From assembly GCA_900548565.1 (NCBI GenBank), contig URKV01000003.1:1-32448 (forward strand): a stretch of DNA of 32,448 bases. Direction: 5' to 3'. The notes under the pieces were generated by a model, which was given only the letters and a program-made list of their open reading frames with translations, was not told where the DNA came from and ran no database searches. Position 1 is the first letter of the stretch, and every line of letters starts with the position of its first letter. The position numbers were made by a program, and so were the translations under genes. Shown here one piece after another: positions 1 to 6,037 of this stretch. The DNA comes from an uncultured Collinsella sp. Its GTDB lineage: Bacteria; Actinomycetota; Coriobacteriia; Coriobacteriales; Coriobacteriaceae.

Positions 1-43
1 TGCTCAGGAGTCTCGTGGGCTCGGAGATGTGTATAAGAGACAG
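1..43. other. Residual Illumina Nextera adapter (not genomic)
   Basis: Positions 10-43 match the Nextera read-2 transposase adapter and end in the mosaic end AGATGTGTATAAGAGACAG (25-43). Positions 2-9, GCTCAGGA, match the i7 index of oligo N704, and base 1 is the last T of the P7 oligo. Translation across it gives the peptide MCIRDR, a familiar database artefact. Genomic sequence therefore starts at about 44, and anything upstream of the tsaD fragment is unknown. Confidence 0.97.
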
Positions 44-521
44 GGGCTATCCCGGTGGCCCCATCATTTCCAAGCTGGCCGAGACGGGCAACCCCAAGGC
101 GATCGATTTCCCCCGTGCGCTTAACAGCAGAGGAGACTATCGTTTCTCGCTTTCGGGTCTTAAAACGGCCGTGACGCTCTACATCGAGCAGGAGACCAAG
201 GCCAGGCGCACGATTCACCTGCCCGATCTGGCGGCTTCGTTTGAGGCAGCTGTCTTTGACGTGCAGTGCAAGAAGGCCAAGAACGCGCTGCATGCCACCG
301 GATGCAAGGAGTATTGCATCGGCGGCGGTGTCTCGGCTAATCCGCATCTGCGCGAGATGATGATCAAGAAGCTCGGTCGTCAGGGGATCCGCGTGACGGT
401 GCCGCCCTTGTCTGCCTGCACCGATAACGCAGCCATGATCGCGGAGGTCGCCCGCCGTAAATTCGACCGAGGTGAAATCTCGCCGTTCGACATCGACGCC
501 GATCCAAACATGACGCTGTAG
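44..521 (+). CDS. tsaD: tRNA N6-adenosine threonylcarbamoyltransferase TsaD, 3' part only
   Basis: C-terminal part (about 158 residues) of TsaD, the cytoplasmic ATPase-fold protein that transfers the threonylcarbamoyl group to A37 of ANN-decoding tRNAs. The reading frame enters from the adapter and its first genuine residues are GYPGGPIISKLAETGN, the conserved TsaD segment following the metal-binding region. Later blocks also fit the family: FSLSGLKTAV, then GGGVSANPHLRE (the nucleotide-binding glycines), then CTDNAAMIA near the end. The stop is TAG at 519-521. The missing 5' part, including the HxxxH metal ligands, was lost at the contig end and not by mutation. Hairpin element A starts 12 nt after the stop. 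Confidence 0.93.
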
Positions 522-533
522 CTGATACGGCGC

Positions 534-668
534 GGTCCCCGGACGGAGGGGCCGGATATAAGGTTTCCTGCTCTACAGTCCTGCGCAAGACGAAGGCCAC
601 ATTAAGTGGCCTTCTTTGCGTGCGGAACTCGCGATAAACCTTATATCCGGCCCCTCCGTCCGGGGACC
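534..668. repeat. Type 1 hairpin element, copy A
   Basis: Two perfectly complementary 33-nt arms (534-566 and 636-668) enclose a 69-nt core (567-635) that is shared with copies B, C and D. The core runs from CCTGCTCTACAGTCC to GTGCGGAACTCGCGAT. It contains its own hairpin, GAAGGCCAC / GTGGCCTTC (592-600 and 606-614), with loop ATTAA. The arms, outer end GGTCCCCGGA and inner end AAGGTTT, match no other copy apart from the last few inner bases. The element lies 12 nt after the tsaD stop. There is only a weak T-run (TTTCT) after it, so it does not look like an ordinary terminator. Confidence 0.9.
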
Positions 669-809
669 TTTCTGTATCGATATAGCTTCTGAGCTGGTTT
701 GGCGTCGACAACGTCCAACAAGGTTAACAAGCCAGCGTCGAATTTTCGGCGTTCTTTAGCTGAAAGAAAAAGTTGGTGTGCGGAGCTTTGCTCCGCATTT
801 GGGATGGGA

Positions 810-962
810 GCCCCTGAGAGCCGCGGGAGCCGGGCGGCGCATATGAACTTTATCGCGAGTTCCGCACGCAAAGGAAAGCACTTAATGTGCTTTCCGTCTT
901 GCGCAGGACTGTAGAGCAGGAAAGTTCATATGCGCCGCCCGGCTCCCGCGGCTCTCAGGGGC
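810..962. repeat. Type 1 hairpin element, copy B (inverted relative to A)
   Basis: Perfect 42-nt arms (810-851 and 921-962) flank the same 69-nt core in reverse orientation (852-920). The arms (outer end GCCCCTGAGAG, inner end ATATGAACTTT) are unrelated to those of A. The core stem reads GGAAAGCAC / GTGCTTTCC (873-881 and 887-895) where A has GAAGGCCAC / GTGGCCTTC, so pairing is kept although the sequence changed. Apart from A, B and a short hairpin GCGGAGC-TTT-GCTCCGC (779-795), I see no gene in 522-1059. Short open frames across A and B are by-products of the repeats. Confidence 0.9.
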
Positions 963-1059
963 ATCTCTCATGCAAAAACTGTCGTGGGGTAAAGTCCGAG
1001 GTCAGTGGCGTTTTATACCGAGAAATCAAAAAAAGTTGAAAATTCATTACAAATTTGCG

Positions 1060-1088
1060 TTGACTTTAGGTAACTAAAGTTTCATACT
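1060..1088 (+). promoter_or_regulatory. Predicted cstA promoter with an overlapping palindromic operator
   Basis: TTGACT (1060-1065) and CATACT (1083-1088), spaced by 17 nt, form a good housekeeping-type promoter reading towards cstA. Between the boxes lies the perfect inverted repeat ACTTTAG-gtaa-CTAAAGT (1063-1080), placed where a bound repressor would block RNA polymerase. The regulator is not identifiable from this window. Confidence 0.65.
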
Positions 1089-1159
1089 CCTTTTCAACCA
1101 CTGGGGGATGTGAACACGCACGGATCGTTCGCATCATGATTGAAGAGGATTTCTTAGAC

Positions 1160-1204
1160 ATGTTCACGCATCAGCTAAACATTATCAGCGTAGTAATTAT
1201 CTGA
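1160..1204 (+). CDS. Putative cstA leader peptide, 14 aa, Ile/Val-rich
   Basis: A short frame between the promoter and the cstA terminator encodes MFTHQLNIISVVII and ends at TGA (1202-1204). Six of its last seven residues are Ile or Val. AGAGGA lies about 10 nt before the ATG and could be its ribosome binding site; an in-frame ATG at 1136 would add 8 residues. Leader peptides rich in a regulatory amino acid, followed by a terminator, are typical of translation-coupled attenuation, as in ilv operons. Function here is inferred. Translation has not been shown, and the downstream pairings do not follow the classical scheme clearly. Confidence 0.45.
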   Translation: MFTHQLNIISVVII

Positions 1205-1255
1205 TGCGGGTTAGCACATACAGCTAGCCCGTACGATAACGGGCGGCTGTTAAAG

Positions 1256-1296
1256 ATGAGGGCCGTCGAGCGCAACCGACGGCCCTCATTTTTTAT
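1256..1296 (+). terminator. Leader terminator (possible attenuator) upstream of cstA
   Basis: GAGGGCCGTCG and CGACGGCCCTC form an 11-bp perfect stem with an 8-nt loop, followed by ATTTTTTAT. It lies between the promoter and the cstA start, so it must be bypassed for expression. Upstream, a segment around GCTAGCCCGT can pair either with GCGGGTTAGC before it or with ACGGGCGGC after it. GGCGGC can in turn pair with GCCGTC in the terminator stem. Switching is therefore possible, but its direction is unclear. Confidence 0.85.
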
Positions 1297-1329
1297 GTCT
1301 AGGAAGTTCTTTTTAGAGGAGGAAATGTA

Positions 1330-3219
1330 ATGAACGGAGTTTTGCTCATGGTTGTGGCCGCGGCGGTGCTCGTCTGCGGCTATCTGGGCTATGGCCGCTG
1401 GCTGGCCAACAAGTGGGGCGTTGACAAAGAGGCCCTCACGCCGGCCAAGCGCATGAAGGACGGCAAGAGCTTCTCGCCCGTCTCCGCCTTCACCGCGTTC
1501 TCGCACCAGTTCAGCTCGATCTGCGGTGCTGGCCCTGTCACGGGTACGATCGTCGCCATGGCCTTTGGCTGGCTGCCTGTCGTGCTCTGGGTCCTCGTCG
1601 GCGGCATCTTCTTTGGTGCCGTCCACGACTTTGGTGCCCTGTACGCTTCGATGAAGAACAACGGCAAGTCGCTCGCTCAGCTCATCGAGAAGTACATCGG
1701 CAAGACCGGCCGTCGCCTGTTCCTGCTGTTCTGCTGGCTGTTCTGCATCATCGTCATCGCCGCTTTCACCGACATGGTCTGCAAGACGTTCATGTTCACC
1801 CCGGCCGTTGACGCTTCTGGTGCTGCTACCGGTGCCATCGACTTCACCAAGTCCTATGCCGCCGGCTGCGCTGGTACCATCTCCATCCTGTTCACCTTCG
1901 TCGCTATCGCCTTTGGTTGGGCCCAGAAGAAGTTCAACCTCACCGGCGCTGCCGAGTTCGTCACCGGCGTGGTCCTCATGGTTCTCATGTTCGCCGTCGG
2001 TATGCAGTTCCCGGTCTACTTGGATAAGTTCCAGTGGTTCGCCGTCGTCATGGTCTACCTGGTCTTCGCTGGCGCTATGCCCATCCAGATGCTCAAGACC
2101 CCGCGTGACTACCTCACTTCCATCATGATGATCGTCATGATCGTCTGCGCTGTCCTTGGCATCGTCGTCCTGGGCGTCAACGGTCAGGCCACTATCACCG
2201 CTCCGGTCTTCACCGGCTTCTCCACTGCCTCCGGCATGATGTTCCCGGTCCTGTTCGTCTCCGTCGCTTGCGGTGCTCTCTCCGGTTTCCACAGCCTCGT
2301 TTCTTCCGGCACCTCTTCTAAGCAGGTCGAGAAGGAGCAGGACGCCGTCAAGGTCGGTTACGGCGCCATGATCGTCGAGTCCTTCGTCGGCATCCTTGCC
2401 ATCATCGTCGCCGGCATCATGTTCTCCGATATGAACACCGCCGGTACTGGCGCCCTCAACGCCGGTGTCGCTTCCACCCCGTTCCAGATCTTCGCCGCTG
2501 GCATCTCCCGCGGTATGCAGGCCTTCGGTGTTGACGGCACGCTCGCTACCGTCTTCATGACCATGAACGTCTCCGCTCTGGCCCTGACCTCGCTCGACGC
2601 CGTCGCCCGCATCGCCCGCACTTCGTTCTCCGAGTTCTTTGCCCAGACCAACGATGCCCTGGCCATCGAGTCCAAGGCCGGCTACATGAAGGTCCTCGGC
2701 AACCCCTGGTTCGCCACGGTCGTTACCCTGCTTCCCGGTCTCGCTCTCGCTTTTGGTGGCTATGCCAACATCTGGCCGCTCTTTGGTGCTTCCAACCAGC
2801 TGCTCGGCGGCATGACCATGATCACCCTCGCCGTGTTCTGCAAGTGCACCGGCCGCAAGGGTTGGATGCTCTACGTGCCCGTCGCCTTCCTGCTCTGCTG
2901 CACCTTCACCTCGCTGGTCCAGAGCGCCATGGGCTGCATGGCCGCTGTCCAGGCCTACGGCTTCTTCGGCACCATCCCGGCTACCGCCACCACGGCCGCC
3001 GTCTCCGTCGCCGCCACCAAGGGCCTGCAGCTCGTCTTTGCCGTCCTGCTGATGGTCCTGGGCCTCATCGTCGCCGTCAACTGCCTCAAGGAGTTCTTCG
3101 GCAAGGAGGCTGGCTCCATGCCTGATGAGGAGCCCGAGTGGTCCGAGATGGGCAAGGCCGAGTACGGTCGCGCCGCTGCCGCCGAGGCTCCCGCTGACGC
3201 CGAGGCCGCCAAGGCCTAG
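1330..3219 (+). CDS. cstA: Carbon starvation protein A family transporter
   Basis: A 629-residue inner-membrane protein made of many hydrophobic segments, with the CstA-family layout. It begins MNGVLLMVVAAAVLVCGYL, and the conserved stretch FSPVSAFTAFSHQFSSICGAGPVTGT lies near residue 50. A second conserved segment, LFGASNQLLGGM, lies near residue 485. The C-terminus is a soluble Glu/Ala-rich tail. CstA proteins import peptides and/or pyruvate, usually during carbon limitation; which substrate applies here cannot be told. AGAGGAGG at 1315-1322 is a strong ribosome binding site and supports the ATG at 1330. The gene stands alone, with the leader and attenuator-like terminator upstream and a rho-independent terminator downstream. 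An Ile/Val leader peptide would tie its expression to branched-chain amino acid supply, which derives from pyruvate; this is inference. Confidence 0.93.
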   Translation: MNGVLLMVVAAAVLVCGYLGYGRWLANKWGVDKEALTPAKRMKDGKSFSPVSAFTAFSHQFSSICGAGPVTGTIVAMAFGWLPVVLWVLVGGIFFGAVHDFGALYASMKNNGKSLAQLIEKYIGKTGRRLFLLFCWLFCIIVIAAFTDMVCKTFMFTPAVDASGAATGAIDFTKSYAAGCAGTISILFTFVAIAFGWAQKKFNLTGAAEFVTGVVLMVLMFAVGMQFPVYLDKFQWFAVVMVYLVFAGAMPIQMLKTPRDYLTSIMMIVMIVCAVLGIVVLGVNGQATITAPVFTGFSTASGMMFPVLFVSVACGALSGFHSLVSSGTSSKQVEKEQDAVKVGYGAMIVESFVGILAIIVAGIMFSDMNTAGTGALNAGVASTPFQIFAAGISRGMQAFGVDGTLATVFMTMNVSALALTSLDAVARIARTSFSEFFAQTNDALAIESKAGYMKVLGNPWFATVVTLLPGLALAFGGYANIWPLFGASNQLLGGMTMITLAVFCKCTGRKGWMLYVPVAFLLCCTFTSLVQSAMGCMAAVQAYGFFGTIPATATTAAVSVAATKGLQLVFAVLLMVLGLIVAVNCLKEFFGKEAGSMPDEEPEWSEMGKAEYGRAAAAEAPADAEAAKA

Positions 3220-3258
3220 TCAGCTTGATGGACTAACCGTTCCATCCATATGACTCGG

Positions 3259-3298
3259 AAAGATCGGGTCCGCGACTTCGCGGGCTCGGTCTTTTTTT
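3259..3298 (+). terminator. Rho-independent terminator of cstA
   Basis: The stem AAGATCGGGTCCGCG / CGCGGGCTCGGTCTT (loop ACTT, some G-U pairs) is followed by seven T, 40 nt after the cstA stop. Confidence 0.88.
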
Positions 3299-3362
3299 CA
3301 TGCGAAAGCGGGTGACGCTCGAGTGTTCTCGCAGATGTTTTGCGTGGATAAGGGCGCGCGTT

Positions 3363-3392
3363 GTACCATATAGACGTATATGTGTACATATG
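3363..3392. promoter_or_regulatory. Overlapping palindromes before the winged-helix/Toprim gene
   Basis: CATATA-gacg-TATATG (3367-3382), bracketed by GTAC on both sides, overlaps the perfect palindrome ATATGTGTACATAT (3378-3391). They lie directly before the ribosome binding site and fit an operator. The 9-mer GTACATATG (3384-3392) recurs at the start codon of the CHAP gene (22195-22203), and inverted at 22140-22148. This may be chance. The regulator is unknown, though the winged helix of the gene product is one candidate for autoregulation. Confidence 0.35.
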
Positions 3393-3403
3393 AAAGGGGC
3401 CCC

Positions 3404-5587
3404 GTGGCCAAGACGGTATATTCCGATAATCAAAACAATGTCGATGCTTTGGCTGAGCGCCTGAGCAGCCAGACGTCGCTTTCTGCTGAGCGTGCCAAGC
3501 TGGTTGCCTACGACCTGCTTTGCCGCAAGGCGCTCAAGATTAAGTCGAGTGCGCTGGCGCAGATTTTCCGCTCCGTCGATAAGGAGTGCGACACCAAGGC
3601 GATGCGCGATGAGCTTATCGCGGCAAAGATCGTGACCAAGATCGAGGGTAGCGGCATTAACGGGCGCCCGGCGTTCTATACCATCAATGCCGAGATCCGC
3701 GATGTCCAGGAGCAGCCTGCCGAGTCCGTCGAAGATTTTGTCGTCGAGGATTCCGCTGACGTGCCTGCTGTGGAAGAAACTGCTCCGCGTGAGCATGTCG
3801 ATACCGATGAGTTGCTCGATGAGAACGTCGTGCGTGCCTTTACGGCCAAGGCAGGACGCGGCGGTTTTGGCGGGGGCGGCAAGCGCGATGCACAGCGCCG
3901 CGCCCAGCAGGAGCGCTTCCGTCGCGCCGTTGCTCGAAAGGGCGAGATGGATGCCGAGGCTGTTGAGACCGAGCCCGCCGCCGAGTCGCAGAAGCCCACG
4001 AAGGAGCAAAAGCCCGTGGAGGCCCAAGAGCCCAAGCACCGTCGCGGCGCTCACTTTAAGGCTGCACAGCAGGATGCCGCGCGTGAGGTCGAAGAGTCTT
4101 CTGAGGTTGCAGACGATGTTGAGGAGTCTGCCAAGAAGGCTCCGGGTTCATGTCGTCCCGGACGTGGTTTTGCGGGGCGCGCGTATCCCGTGAGGCGTCA
4201 GGAGAAGAGCGAGCCGGCTTCGACCACTCAGGACGAGAAGGACGAGAAGGCCGTTGAGCCGGCGGCTCGCGAGCAGAAGCCTGTTGAGCCGCAGCTTGAG
4301 GTTGATGCCGAGGCCAAGGGCCAGCAGCCTACTGATGAGCGGACGGAGCAGGGCGCGTCGAGCAAGCCTCGCCGCCGTCGCCATCGTGGGGGCCGCAGCT
4401 CCCATGCCGAGACTGCAACCGAGAAGACCACGCCGCAGAACGAGGATGCGAAGGCCGAGGTTTCTTCGGGGCAGCCTAAGCGCCAGCCGGCGAAGGAGAG
4501 CAAGTCCGTTCGTCCGCAGAAGCAGGCGTCTATGCCGAAGCACGAGCGCAATTCCCAAGGCGATTCTAAGCGCAAGTCTCAGAAGAAGCCGGAGTCTGCC
4601 GCAGCAGATACTGCTGCCCAGCAGCCCAAGTCGGCCGTTCACGGTGAGGCCTCGGCGTTTGCCCTTGCCCGCGTTTTAGGCAGGCAGCTGCTCAAAGTTG
4701 TCCCTACGCCCACGGCGCTCTCTAAGATCAAGGAGCAGCAGACACAGATCGTAAAGGTCGAGGGCAAGGACGGCAAAAAGGCTCCGCAGCGCACTCAGCA
4801 CAACGAGATGTCCAACCGCAAGATTGCCGAGGAAATCGCAATCATCCAGGCTTGGATCGAGCAGAACCGAGGTGCCGATACGCCGGTTGCCTCGCGCCGC
4901 CAGCGTGCCTACCAGATCTTTAACGACGAGAAGGCTTTTGACGGCAAGCACGGTGAGCGCTTGATCAGGCGTATGACCGAAAAGGGCATCAGCATGCAGG
5001 CGATCAAGGTCGCCCCCAATCGCCCCGTGCACTTTACGGGCTTCTTTACGCTGGGCGCCGACAAGCCGTTCATTATGGTCGAGAACCTGGACACCTACGA
5101 CGAGATCGTCAAGCTGCTGCGTGGCCGCAAGCACGCCAAGCTCTTTGGCATCAAGGTGGGCGGCGTGATTTTTGGCGGCGGATGCAAGGCGAGCGTCTCG
5201 CATGCCCTGGACGATTATCTGGCTGAGATTGGCTATCGCTTTAACTACGTCTACTACGTAGGCGATATCGATCGCGAGGGCGCGCGCATTGTCGAGCAGG
5301 CTCGCAATGCCAATGTGGTTGAGATTCGCCTGCATGCCGGCATGTACCGTGCCATGCTCGCCGAGCATAAGCGTCGCGTGAAGGCCGGCGGCGAGTGCGA
5401 GCCCGCGGCTGCCAACCAGGGCGTGCCGCAGAACCTGGCGGCGACGATTAAGGATCTGCCCATGGTTACGCGCGTGCAGTTCCGCAACGTGCTGCGTGAG
5501 GGCGGACGAATTCCGCAGGAGATTCTGATGACCGCCGACTATCGGGATGGCGACTCGGGAAGCTTCGACCGCATGCTGAACAACTAG
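3404..5587 (+). CDS. Winged-helix / charged linker / JetD-like Toprim-domain protein
   Basis: A 727-residue protein of unusual build. Residues 1 to about 100 look like a winged helix (LSAERAKLVAYDLL, ending in a GRPAFYTI wing). Residues about 110-430 are low-complexity and rich in Glu, Lys, Ala, Arg and Pro, with basic patches such as PRRRRHRGGR, hence probably disordered and nucleic-acid binding. Residues about 450-727 are ordered and carry two Toprim-type motifs: VENLDTYDEI with E560, then YYVGDIDREGARI with D621 and D623. A GGG motif precedes the second. The combination resembles the C-terminal DUF2220 domain of JetD, the Wadjet nuclease subunit. No jetABC genes are near, so a Wadjet role is not supported. 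I chose GTG 3404, preceded by AAAGGGG, over the in-frame ATG at 3380, which has no ribosome binding site. Function unknown; a DNA/RNA-cleaving enzyme is the best inference. Confidence 0.7.
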   Translation: MAKTVYSDNQNNVDALAERLSSQTSLSAERAKLVAYDLLCRKALKIKSSALAQIFRSVDKECDTKAMRDELIAAKIVTKIEGSGINGRPAFYTINAEIRDVQEQPAESVEDFVVEDSADVPAVEETAPREHVDTDELLDENVVRAFTAKAGRGGFGGGGKRDAQRRAQQERFRRAVARKGEMDAEAVETEPAAESQKPTKEQKPVEAQEPKHRRGAHFKAAQQDAAREVEESSEVADDVEESAKKAPGSCRPGRGFAGRAYPVRRQEKSEPASTTQDEKDEKAVEPAAREQKPVEPQLEVDAEAKGQQPTDERTEQGASSKPRRRRHRGGRSSHAETATEKTTPQNEDAKAEVSSGQPKRQPAKESKSVRPQKQASMPKHERNSQGDSKRKSQKKPESAAADTAAQQPKSAVHGEASAFALARVLGRQLLKVVPTPTALSKIKEQQTQIVKVEGKDGKKAPQRTQHNEMSNRKIAEEIAIIQAWIEQNRGADTPVASRRQRAYQIFNDEKAFDGKHGERLIRRMTEKGISMQAIKVAPNRPVHFTGFFTLGADKPFIMVENLDTYDEIVKLLRGRKHAKLFGIKVGGVIFGGGCKASVSHALDDYLAEIGYRFNYVYYVGDIDREGARIVEQARNANVVEIRLHAGMYRAMLAEHKRRVKAGGECEPAAANQGVPQNLAATIKDLPMVTRVQFRNVLREGGRIPQEILMTADYRDGDSGSFDRMLNN

Positions 5588-5595
5588 ATTCCGCC

Positions 5596-5732
5596 GGCCC
5601 CGGGAGAGCGGGGACACCGGCTTAGGTTTCCTGCTCTACAGTCCTGCTCACGACGGAGGCCACATTAAGTGGCCTCCTGTTCGTGCGGAACTCGCGATAA
5701 ACCTAAGCCGGTGTCCCCGCTCTCCCGGGGCC
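5596..5732. repeat. Type 1 hairpin element, copy C
   Basis: Perfect 34-nt arms (5596-5629 and 5699-5732; outer end GGCCCCGGGAG, inner end TTAGGTTT) enclose a 69-nt core (5630-5698) in the same orientation as A. The core stem is GGAGGCCAC / GTGGCCTCC (5655-5663 and 5669-5677), again a paired change relative to A, with the ATTAA loop unchanged. It starts 8 nt after the stop of the winged-helix/Toprim gene and is not followed by a T-run. From 5733 to about 5840 I see no gene. Confidence 0.9.
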
Positions 5733-5840
5733 TGTGGTTACTTGGTTGTTGCATGCGGCTCGCTTTTCGGAACAGGGCTGATAATTCTAGATGCAAGGCG
5801 CTCTTGGTCGTTATGGGCCTGGGGCGTCTGTCTTATATAG

Positions 5841-5880
5841 GTAGATTCCTTGCGGGTTCGAATCCCTCTGCTTGCCCACA
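5841..5880 (+). pseudogene. tRNA 3'-end-like fragment
   Basis: GCGGGTTCGAATCCCTC resembles a tRNA T arm (one mismatch in the stem) and is followed by TGCTTGCCCACA, like an acceptor strand ending near CCA. No matching GGGCAAG 5' strand occurs upstream, so there is no complete tRNA. It could be a remnant left by a recombination or integration event, or a chance likeness. Confidence 0.3.
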
Positions 5881-5918
5881 AGAAAAGCCTCCCGACCGAC
5901 TATGCGTTCGAGAGGCTG
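5880..5918 (-). terminator. Terminator of tRNA-Gln
   Basis: Read on the minus strand, AGCCTCTCG and CGGGAGGCT pair (9 bp with one G-U) and are followed by TTTTCTT, just after the tRNA-Gln 3' end. Confidence 0.8.
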
Positions 5919-5925
5919 GTTTCTT

Positions 5926-6000
5926 TGGCTGGGACGGAGGGATTCGAACCCCCAACAGCCGGCACCAAAAACCGGAGTTCTACCGTTGAACTACGTCCCA
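5926..6000 (-). tRNA. tRNA-Gln (anticodon UUG)
   Basis: A complete cloverleaf can be drawn on the minus strand. The acceptor pairs TGGGACG with CGTCCCA, the discriminator is G, and CCA is encoded (5926-5928). The D arm is short. The anticodon stem CCGGT / GCCGG encloses loop TTTTGGT, giving anticodon TTG. The T arm is GGGGGTTCGAATCCCTC. It reads CAA (and by wobble CAG) as glutamine. A terminator follows at 5880-5918. Confidence 0.95.
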
Positions 6001-6037
6001 GTATGGGTGTTGCACAAAAGCAACTCGTCTAGTTTAC

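Noticed and set aside
534..668. Element A as a plain tsaD terminator
   Set aside because: The arms are far longer than a terminator stem, the core is a repeat found at unrelated loci, and only TTTCT follows.
364..914. Open frames across hairpins A and B encoding peptides such as EFRTQRRPLNVAFVLRRT
   Set aside because: They recur wherever a type 1 core occurs (also near 5700 and 23500), have no ribosome binding sites, and translate the palindromic repeat. They are likely to be mis-annotated as hypothetical proteins elsewhere.
1200..1296. Classical trp-type attenuator at cstA
   Set aside because: The segment that would act as antiterminator pairs only partly with the terminator stem, and a stalled ribosome would seem to favour termination, so I report only a leader ORF and a terminator.
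1171..2292. 373-codon frame antisense to cstA
   Set aside because: A shadow frame of GC-rich codon bias, with low-complexity Asp/His/Gly composition; the sense gene is clear.
3404..5587. Wadjet defence system
   Set aside because: Only a JetD-like C-terminal domain is seen; jetA, jetB and jetC are absent from both sides.
5740..5880. Complete tRNA or tmRNA gene ending at 5880
   Set aside because: No 5' acceptor strand complementary to the 3' end and no anticodon arm can be found upstream.
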